A stretch of 5,405 nt of DNA from Acidobacteriota bacterium (lineage in GTDB: Bacteria > Acidobacteriota > Holophagae > Thermotomaculales > Thermotomaculaceae), in the NCBI GenBank assembly GCA_027067895.1, contig JAMOUY010000385.1:1-5405 (forward strand). Reading direction: 5' to 3'. The notes under the pieces are model-generated. The model was not told the origin of the DNA and ran no database searches. It saw only the letters and a list, made by a program, of their open reading frames with translations. Positions within the stretch are counted from its first letter, which is position 1. Each line of letters opens with the position of its first letter. Of the stretch, positions 1 to 4,531 are shown one piece after another. A program made the position numbers and the translations under genes.

Positions 1-1245
1 TCTTTTTAAAGAAAGTTTTTCTGATTTTTTCAAGATGGTTTTGGCGCATTGGTCTGCCATAACAAGCCCTTCAAGAAGTGAGGTTGAGGCAAGCCTGTTT
101 GCGCCGTGAAGCCCTGTGCATGCGCACTCCCCTATTGCGTAAAGCTTTTTTATCCCGGTTTCCCCGTTCAGTTTTGCCTTAATCCCCCCGCAGAAATAGT
201 GTGCTGCCGGAATAACGGGAATGGGCTCTTTTTCAATGTCTATGTTTTTCTCAGCGCATTTTTTGTAAATCTGGGGAAACCTTTCTTTCAGGTTGTATTT
301 CTTTTTAACCTTTGTTAAATCAAGGAATACGCATTGCTCTTTTGTTTTTGTTAAATAGTCAAATATTGCCCTTGAAACAATATCCCTCGGCGCAAGCGAG
401 CCTAACGGGTGATAGTTTTTCATTATAGGGATTCCGTCTTTGTTTACAATTTCCGCTCCTTCTCCCCTTACGGATTCGGATATTAAAAACCTTTCGTTTG
501 AGTATGGAAGAAAGAGGGTTGTTGGGTGAAACTGGACAAACTCTGCGTTAATAATTTCCGCCCCGGCCCTTTTTGCCATTGCAATCCCGTCTCCCGTTGC
601 GCATTCGGGGTTTGTGGTGTGCTTGAAGATGTATCCTATTCCCCCTGTTGCAAGCACGGTGTTTTGCGCAAATATTTTTATAACCTTTTGTTTGTCGGTT
701 AAAAATGCGTAAACTCCCCAGATTTCCTTTTTCCTGTATCTTTCGTCGGGATTTCTTGAATGGTGGGTATTTGCAATTAGGTCAACTGCCATGCAGTTTG
801 TCTTTAACTCTATTAGTTTGTGGTTTTTTACCCTTTCAAGCAGTTTTGTCTCTATCTCCATTCCGGTGTAATCTTCTTTGAAAAGTATTCGTTCAACCGA
901 ATGGGCGCCCTCTTTGGTAAATGCAAAGCGGCTGTTTTCCTTTGTAAAATTTACACCAACCTTTTTTATTAAAAATTCTTCAATAAGTTTCGGCCCCAAT
1001 TCTGCGATTTTTCTTGCAACTTTTTTGTTTACAAGGCTTCCTCCCGCTTTAATTATGTCTTTTGTCAAAAGTTCCGCAGAGTCGTTTTTCCCTCTTCCGA
1101 CAATTCCCCCTTGCGCAAAGAATGTGTTTGCCTTTTCGGTTTTTTCCTCTTTTGTTATCAGGCAGACTTTTTGTCCGCTTTCCGCAAGCGTTAAGGCAAG
1201 GGTTAGCCCGCTTATTCCGGTGCCGACAATTAGTGTGTGATACAT
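1..1245 (-). CDS. nadB: L-aspartate oxidase, 3'-truncated by window edge
   Basis: This flavoprotein oxidises L-aspartate to iminoaspartate, the first step of de novo NAD synthesis; NadA then condenses the product with dihydroxyacetone phosphate. The frame is open for 415 codons from ATG at 1245 to the left edge. Visible motifs in order are the FAD dinucleotide-binding GTGISG (residues 8-13), AQGGI (44-48), TKEGAHS (110-116; the Glu matches the substrate-site Glu of NadB), LATGG (198-202), FVQFHPTTL (236-244, catalytic-region His240), SVRGEGA (258-264, Arg260), LAPRDIVSRAI (284-294), HYFCGGI (349-355) and GLHGANRLASTSLLEGL (378-394). The close relatives SdhA and FrdA share the fold, but the Thr in LASTSLLE, the TKEGAHS segment and the short N-terminus fit NadB. 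NadB proteins usually have roughly 460-540 residues, so the C-terminal helical domain lies outside. The start is 2 nt after the upstream stop, and no clear Shine-Dalgarno is visible (TATCCAAATAGCC precedes ATG), so translational coupling is likely. The GxGxxG at residue 8 supports this start. Confidence 0.95.
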   Translation of the reverse strand, partial: MYHTLIVGTGISGLTLALTLAESGQKVCLITKEEKTEKANTFFAQGGIVGRGKNDSAELLTKDIIKAGGSLVNKKVARKIAELGPKLIEEFLIKKVGVNFTKENSRFAFTKEGAHSVERILFKEDYTGMEIETKLLERVKNHKLIELKTNCMAVDLIANTHHSRNPDERYRKKEIWGVYAFLTDKQKVIKIFAQNTVLATGGIGYIFKHTTNPECATGDGIAMAKRAGAEIINAEFVQFHPTTLFLPYSNERFLISESVRGEGAEIVNKDGIPIMKNYHPLGSLAPRDIVSRAIFDYLTKTKEQCVFLDLTKVKKKYNLKERFPQIYKKCAEKNIDIEKEPIPVIPAAHYFCGGIKAKLNGETGIKKLYAIGECACTGLHGANRLASTSLLEGLVMADQCAKTILKKSEKLSLKR

Positions 1246-1247
1246 GG

Positions 1248-2135
1248 CTATTTGGATAAATATTTGTTTACAAAATCTTTTAAAACGGGGGGCAATTCAA
1301 GAAACGCTCTTATGTTTTTGTCGGTCAGGGTTTTAACGTCGGGAATGTTTGAGACAAAGTTTTCGGGAATGTTTTCGGCATACAGGTTTTCTTTTCTCTT
1401 TGAAAGCAGAATCATTCCTGTGTATCCGGTTATGTAAAAAGCAACGGGCACGCCTATTACCTTCACTCCCTCAAAGTGCTTTTCAACCCTTGGAAGGACG
1501 TATGAATAGCATTCCCCGTATATGTGAAAGTCTGAAATCAACTGAATTATTACCCCGCTTTCCTTTATTACCCTTTTCAGTTTTGTGTAAAACTCCTCGG
1601 AAATGAGTATGCCCGCTTTATCAAAGGGGTCTGTTGAGTCAATGATAATTACGTCAAGCGAGTTTTCTTGCAAGTTGTCAAGGTATTTGAATCCGTCTCC
1701 CACAAAGAGTTCAAACCTTTTGTCTTTTTCGCATTTTTCAGCCCACGGGAAGTATTTTCTGCAAACCTCAATCACCATGGGGTCAAGTTCGCACATTACC
1801 GCTTTTTCTATGTTTTTGTGTTTAAGAAGGTGGTATGCAACCCCGAAATCTCCCCCGCCTATAATCAACGCGTTTATTTTTTCTTTGTTTACAAGACCCA
1901 CGGGAATGTGAGCCATAGGCTCGTGATAGTATGCTTCCATAAGGTTTGACACGTTGAAAACGTTGTCAAGTATAAGCATCTTTCCGTGAAGTTTGTTTTC
2001 CCCGACTAAAATATCTTGGTATTTGCTTCTCTGATGAAAGTGCACCTTTTCTATTCTGTGGACAAAGGCCAACTCCCCGCCCATTGTTTCAAACAACTCT
2101 ATTCTGTCTCTTCCGAATATTCCGTAAACCTCCAT
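1248..2135 (-). CDS. speE: Spermidine synthase family aminopropyltransferase (divergent)
   Basis: This 295-residue protein is of normal SpeE length. Family members transfer the aminopropyl group of decarboxylated S-adenosylmethionine to putrescine or another polyamine in the cytoplasm. The N-terminal beta domain carries KYQDILV (38-44) and LILDN (54-58). YYHEPMAHIPV (69-79) matches the family YHE..tH.P signature. The Rossmann core has IIGGGDFG (91-98), CELD (115-118, ribose-binding acid), GDG (146-148) and IIDSTDP (164-170), where Asp166 is the expected proton acceptor. Several usually invariant positions differ: the loop after LD reads NVFNVS instead of DGv.Q, GGGDFG replaces GGGDGG, and the polyamine-side segments read SDFHIYGE (201-208) and VPVAFYITGYTGM (229-241) instead of SP and the TYP/YYGG.w type. 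The substrate may therefore not be putrescine; agmatine or a longer polyamine is possible, as is a function outside polyamine synthesis. The gene is preceded by a strong ribosome binding site and followed 2 nt later by nadB. Confidence 0.85.
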   Translation of the reverse strand: MEVYGIFGRDRIELFETMGGELAFVHRIEKVHFHQRSKYQDILVGENKLHGKMLILDNVFNVSNLMEAYYHEPMAHIPVGLVNKEKINALIIGGGDFGVAYHLLKHKNIEKAVMCELDPMVIEVCRKYFPWAEKCEKDKRFELFVGDGFKYLDNLQENSLDVIIIDSTDPFDKAGILISEEFYTKLKRVIKESGVIIQLISDFHIYGECYSYVLPRVEKHFEGVKVIGVPVAFYITGYTGMILLSKRKENLYAENIPENFVSNIPDVKTLTDKNIRAFLELPPVLKDFVNKYLSK

Positions 2136-2146
2136 TTTGCCTCCTA
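2136..2146 (-). promoter_or_regulatory. Ribosome binding site fused to upstream stop codon
   Basis: On the minus strand TAG (2146-2144) ends the exported protein gene, and its last two bases begin a perfect AGGAGG (2145-2140), followed by CAAA and the ATG at 2135. This fixes the start of the aminopropyltransferase and places a terminating ribosome directly on its initiation site, so the two genes should be translationally coupled. Confidence 0.8.
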
Positions 2147-3157
2147 AAACTTTTCTATAAGTTTGTATTTTCTTTTCATATACTCTTTTTCGGAAATTTT
2201 CCCCTCTTTAAACATTTTTTCAAGTTTGCTCAACTGTTCAAGCAGTATGTCTGCGCTGTTTCTGTAATGGTAAACATAGTCTTTCTGTTCTTTCTTTTGA
2301 GAAGAGGTCTCTATTTCAAGGGACATTGCCAGAATGTTTTCTTTCGGTGTGTTTGCAAGAACTAAAAGCGCAGGAGGAATTTCGTTTTTTTCTTTTTCAA
2401 AAATATCCTTTGCTTTTTCAAAGTTTTCTGAAAAGAGAAGCAAAAGCCCTTTGGCAAGGTTGTAGTCAGACGTTTTTTCAAAGCAGTTTCTTTTCTCAGA
2501 CAAAAGTTTTTCCGCTTTTTTGAAATTTCTTGTTTTTATTGCCTCAAAAAATGTCTGCATCTTGCATTTTTTGTATGGAAATGGAATTTTTATCGTTTCT
2601 TTTCTCGGAAACATTGTTTTGATAATTTCTTTCGCAGAGTTTGAGAATAGCGCCTCAATTACTCTTTTTGTGTCTGGATAAACCGGTGTTTTTGAGCATA
2701 CCGTTATGTCAAACTCAATCGTTTTGTTTTTCAGTAAAATCCCGTCCCTTGAATTAAAGATTGATATTGAAAAATTGATTTTTCCCTCTTTGCAGGGTTT
2801 GTTGTTTACGTCCCTTTTTTCTATTTTCAGGTTTTGCAGGTTTAGAAAAACAATGTTTATCTTTCCGAAAGCCTTGTAAATCTTTATCAGGTCTTTTTCG
2901 TCTATTCTTCTTTCCCCTATTTTCTCTCTTTTTAAAAAATCCGCAAAAACGCTTCTTTTAATGATTGGAATTTTTGTTTCGTTTTTCAGTTTTTCCTCAA
3001 TGTAGCCTGTGAATTCGTATGGGGTTGTTTCGGAAGGGATAAAAACAATGCTTTCAAATTCGGATTTTATTTCCGGCGAATAGACAACGTTTAACACAAT
3101 GTTTTGCGCGCTTGACGGAATTGTCAGCAGGAAAAAAAGAAGAAGCACTTTTCTCAT
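2144..3157 (-). CDS. Exported protein, CsgG-like N-terminal half and SHOCT-like C-terminus
   Basis: This 337-residue protein is not recognised as a named family. Residues 1-17 form a type I signal peptide (MRK, hydrophobic LLLFFLLTIP, then SSA, cleavage likely before Gln18). No lipobox Cys is present, so it should be soluble in the periplasm or at the outer membrane. Residues about 20-187 alternate strands and helices; the stretch from YIEEKL (52-57) through IIKRSVFADFL (65-75) resembles the amphipathic helix and the v.eR..l...L segment of CsgG/LpoB-type proteins. Residues about 200-260 look like two TPR-type helical pairs (FFEAIKTRNFKKAEKLL; FSENFEKAKDIFEKE). The end (about 303-336) reads LEQLSKLEKMFKEGKISEKEYMKRK, in overlapping parts a good SHOCT pattern (leucine-rich helix, GkISeeEy, k.kLi). 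Four Cys (122, 154, 198, 225) could form two disulfides. It is the first gene of a three-gene minus-strand block. The upstream Shine-Dalgarno is weak (AAGG about 14 nt before ATG). Assignment of the N-terminal half is tentative. Confidence 0.8.
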   Translation of the reverse strand: MRKVLLLFFLLTIPSSAQNIVLNVVYSPEIKSEFESIVFIPSETTPYEFTGYIEEKLKNETKIPIIKRSVFADFLKREKIGERRIDEKDLIKIYKAFGKINIVFLNLQNLKIEKRDVNNKPCKEGKINFSISIFNSRDGILLKNKTIEFDITVCSKTPVYPDTKRVIEALFSNSAKEIIKTMFPRKETIKIPFPYKKCKMQTFFEAIKTRNFKKAEKLLSEKRNCFEKTSDYNLAKGLLLLFSENFEKAKDIFEKEKNEIPPALLVLANTPKENILAMSLEIETSSQKKEQKDYVYHYRNSADILLEQLSKLEKMFKEGKISEKEYMKRKYKLIEKF

Positions 3158-3184
3158 ACTTTTAGTTTACCTTAAAATAGGCTT

Positions 3185-3214
3185 TTAGGATAAATTTTTT
3201 GTTTAGGGTATAAT
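3185..3214 (+). promoter_or_regulatory. Candidate sigma-70-type promoter for the small ORF
   Basis: A perfect TATAAT lies at 3209-3214. A weak -35 candidate, TTAGGA at 3185-3190, sits at an 18-bp spacing and matches only three bases of TTGACA. Transcription would be expected to start near 3220-3222, right at the ribosome binding site, giving a very short leader. The -10 box is convincing; the -35 is not. Confidence 0.5.
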
Positions 3215-3220
3215 AAAAAC

Positions 3221-3228
3221 GAGGTGAT
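3221..3228 (+). promoter_or_regulatory. Strong ribosome binding site of the 29-codon ORF
   Basis: GAGGTGAT is complementary over eight bases to the 3' end of bacterial 16S rRNA (anti-SD core CCTCC with its ATCA flank). It lies 5 nt after the GAGG core from the ATG at 3230. It decides the start of the small ORF and is the best single argument that this ORF is translated. Confidence 0.6.
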
Positions 3229-3229
3229 T

Positions 3230-3319
3230 ATGGATTTAATAGAGACAATTCTTGTTGTTGCTTTCGGCTGGTTTGTGTTAATGAAGGTTATTTCAATTTT
3301 GACAAGCACGCCTACCTGA
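3230..3319 (+). CDS. Candidate 29-residue single-pass membrane microprotein
   Basis: This short ORF has ATG at 3230 and TGA at 3317-3319. The product begins MDLIETILVVAFGWF and ends VLMKVISILTSTPT. Residues 4-24 are almost entirely hydrophobic apart from Glu5, Thr6 and Lys19, enough for one membrane-spanning helix, with a polar Ser/Thr/Pro tail. No family is recognised. Support comes from context: a perfect TATAAT 15 bp upstream of the ATG, an eight-base Shine-Dalgarno match at good spacing, and a hairpin just after the stop. It is the only supported gene on the + strand, divergent from the exported protein gene and convergent with the radical SAM gene. It could be a small membrane regulator, a subunit of an inner-membrane complex, a type I toxin-like peptide or a fortuitous ORF. 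The sequence cannot tell these apart. Confidence 0.5.
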   Translation: MDLIETILVVAFGWFVLMKVISILTSTPT

Positions 3320-3327
3320 GTTGACAA
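3299..3327. repeat. Direct repeat TTGACAA, two copies 22 bp apart
   Basis: Identical heptamers TTGACAA occur at 3299-3305 and 3321-3327, start to start 22 bp, about two helical turns. The first overlaps the end of the small ORF and the second follows its stop. The core equals the -35 consensus, but neither copy has a -10 at a proper distance. The repeat may be a paired protein-binding site or chance. Confidence 0.35.
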
Positions 3328-3349
3328 TTCCTGTAAGTCTTACAGGGAT
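3327..3349 (+). terminator. Hairpin between convergent gene ends, possible weak terminator
   Basis: ATTCCTGTAA (3327-3336), loop GTC (3337-3339) and TTACAGGGAT (3340-3349) form a 10-bp stem with one G-U pair in the + strand transcript. In the minus transcript the wobble becomes an A-C mismatch. It sits between the small ORF stop (3319) and the radical SAM stop (3355). The first T5 run on the + side starts about 10 nt after the stem and there is none on the minus side, so it is not a textbook intrinsic terminator. It could be a 3'-end stabilising hairpin or a dispersed palindromic element. Confidence 0.4.
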
Positions 3350-3354
3350 GACGA

Positions 3355-4296
3355 TTAGTTTTTCTTCCTTTTTACGTGTTTTTCTCCCTGATAATCAAAA
3401 AATTCCGCTTTCCCTTCTTTTACAAGTTTTGACACAAGGGATTGAAGTTTTTCGGTTTTTATTGACAAACTTGCCGATAACTCTTCAATCGTACACGGCC
3501 TTATTGCTACGGTTTTTAAAACAATTTCTTCAAGAAGTTTTCCCTTTAAACTGTCAACAGGCTTTCCCTTTTTTGAGTAATACTTTACAGGCTGAGCGAT
3601 TTCCCCGATTGTTTTTACAAACCTTTCTATGGTTTCTTCATTTGTCCCTTTTGCAAAACCTTCGGCAGGCGGCCTAAAAACGGTATTTACCTGTACCCTG
3701 TCGGGTTTTATCAAATCAATCTTTTCCTTTAAAAGTTCAAATTCCTTTTGAGAGGTGTTAATTCCTTCAACAAGAAGTATTTCAAGCAAATAGTGTCCGT
3801 TAAATTCTTTTCTTGCCTCAATTAAGCCTTTTACGTATCTGTCATAGTCGGCAAACTCTCTGTGAGGCCTGTTTACCTTTAAAAAGGTTTCCCTGCACCC
3901 GGCATCCAATGAAGGCACAAGATAGTCGCAAAGCATGCAGTTTTGCCTTGTTTCTTTTTTAAAGAGCAAAGACCCGTTTGTGAGGATTACAACGGGTATG
4001 TCGGTTATCTTTTTTATTCCTTCAATAAGGTGTCCGAGGCTTTTGTATAAAGTTGGCTCGCCGCTTCCGGCAAAGGTTATAAAATCCGGAAGGTTTTGAT
4101 GGTTTTCAAAAAGGTATTGCCTTAACTCCCTTAAAACGTTTTGAGGGTCAAAGTCAATCTCTTTATTTGTTGGAATTCCGCTTCCCACCTCGCAGTAAAC
4201 GCAGTTGAAGGTGCAGTGTTTTTTTTCGGGAAACAAATCAATTCCCAAAGATTTTCCAAACCTTCTTGAAGGGACGGGGCCGAATATGTATTTCAT
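3355..4296 (-). CDS. Radical SAM protein (COG0731-type) with C-terminal winged helix
   Basis: This 313-residue protein starts with GPVPSRRFGKSLGIDLFP (6-23), followed by the radical SAM triad CTFNCVYCE, with Cys28, Cys32 and Cys35 in CxxxCxxC spacing for the SAM-bound [4Fe-4S] cluster. FAGSGEPTLY (75-84) is the GGE-type motif that contacts SAM, and VVILTNGSL (102-110) is the next core strand. The core ends near residue 240, and residues about 255-306 form a predicted winged helix-turn-helix (IEELSASLSIKTEKLQSLVSKL, in parts, then a KAEFFDY wing). This architecture belongs to the uncharacterised Fe-S oxidoreductase group related to wybutosine-type enzymes; the substrate is unknown. Cys120 and Cys123 form an extra pair that might bind metal. 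The ATG overlaps the feoA stop by 4 nt (ATGA), and its ribosome binding site GAGGAG (4307-4302) lies within the last feoA codons, so translation is coupled to iron uptake genes. No intrinsic terminator is clear after it. Confidence 0.9.
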   Translation of the reverse strand: MKYIFGPVPSRRFGKSLGIDLFPEKKHCTFNCVYCEVGSGIPTNKEIDFDPQNVLRELRQYLFENHQNLPDFITFAGSGEPTLYKSLGHLIEGIKKITDIPVVILTNGSLLFKKETRQNCMLCDYLVPSLDAGCRETFLKVNRPHREFADYDRYVKGLIEARKEFNGHYLLEILLVEGINTSQKEFELLKEKIDLIKPDRVQVNTVFRPPAEGFAKGTNEETIERFVKTIGEIAQPVKYYSKKGKPVDSLKGKLLEEIVLKTVAIRPCTIEELSASLSIKTEKLQSLVSKLVKEGKAEFFDYQGEKHVKRKKN

Positions 4297-4520
4297 TTAC
4301 TCTCCTCAACCATAATCTTGGAAGCCATACCTCTTCCAACTGCCACGGTGCTTCCGTTTACCTCTAAAAGTATAGGACAAATTTTGCTTTTTTTCTTCAC
4401 TTTGATTTTAACTCCTTCTTTTATCCCGAGTTTATAGAGTTTTGAGATAAACCCGGACCCGCCGGCAAGCGAAAGCACTTGTGCAAGGTTTCCCGTTTTT
4501 ATTTCAATTAAACTTTTCAT
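4293..4520 (-). CDS. feoA: FeoA, small SH3-like ferrous iron transport protein
   Basis: This 75-residue cytoplasmic protein belongs to the FeoA family, which binds or tunes the FeoB transporter. The visible pattern is typical: an opening strand, GNLAQVLSLAGG (10-21), a short helix FISKLYKLGIKEGVKIKV (24-41; the family signature is l..LGi.pG..v.v), and the closing segment ILLEVNGSTVAVGRGMASKIMV (50-71; family p..v.v.g..iaLg...A..I.V), given here in one run of core positions only. The start at 4520 is chosen because AGGAGG lies 4 nt upstream and the protein then has normal length. The same frame stays open to 4661, but that part only overlaps feoB. The gene follows feoB by 8 nt, whereas feoA more often precedes feoB. 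It ends in a 4-nt overlap with the radical SAM gene. Confidence 0.9.
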   Translation of the reverse strand: MKSLIEIKTGNLAQVLSLAGGSGFISKLYKLGIKEGVKIKVKKKSKICPILLEVNGSTVAVGRGMASKIMVEESK

Positions 4521-4531
4521 TCTTCCTCCTA
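4521..4531 (-). promoter_or_regulatory. Ribosome binding site of feoA fused to the feoB stop
   Basis: TAG (4531-4529) ends feoB, its AG begins AGGAGG (4530-4525), then AAGA and the ATG at 4520. It fixes the feoA start and implies coupled translation of the two partner proteins. The geometry is the same as at 2136-2146. Confidence 0.8.

Larger units (their letters stand above)
3158..3229. promoter_or_regulatory. Divergent intergenic promoter region
   Basis: These 72 bp separate the minus-strand exported protein gene (start 3157) from the + strand small ORF (start 3230) and must drive the first three-gene block. For the minus strand no full consensus promoter is visible. Candidate -10 boxes are TATTTT (around 3179-3174), TAAACT (around 3169-3164) and TATTAT (around 3215-3210), each without a good -35, so the leftward promoter is unresolved. 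The region is very AT-rich. Confidence 0.5.

Noticed and set aside
878..1240. 120-codon + strand ORF
   Set aside because: It lies antisense within nadB, whose minus-strand frame carries many conserved flavoprotein motifs. The + product is an F/S/P-rich shadow with no RBS.
1603..1911. 102-codon + strand ORF
   Set aside because: It is antisense to the conserved GGGD/DSTDP core of the aminopropyltransferase, a shadow of the purine-rich coding strand.
3327..3349. Hairpin as a canonical Rho-independent terminator
   Set aside because: The stem is only moderately GC-rich and the nearest T run is about 10 nt away on the + side, with none on the minus side. It is kept only as a weak, possible terminator.
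3299..3350. TTGACA at 3299 and 3321 as -35 boxes of further + strand promoters
   Set aside because: At 16-18 bp downstream there is no TATAAT-like hexamer for either copy (3321 would pair with AGGGAT).
3321..3677. 118-codon + strand ORF starting at TTG in the convergent gap
   Set aside because: It has no RBS, its start lies in the hairpin, and nearly all of it is antisense to the winged-helix end of the radical SAM gene.
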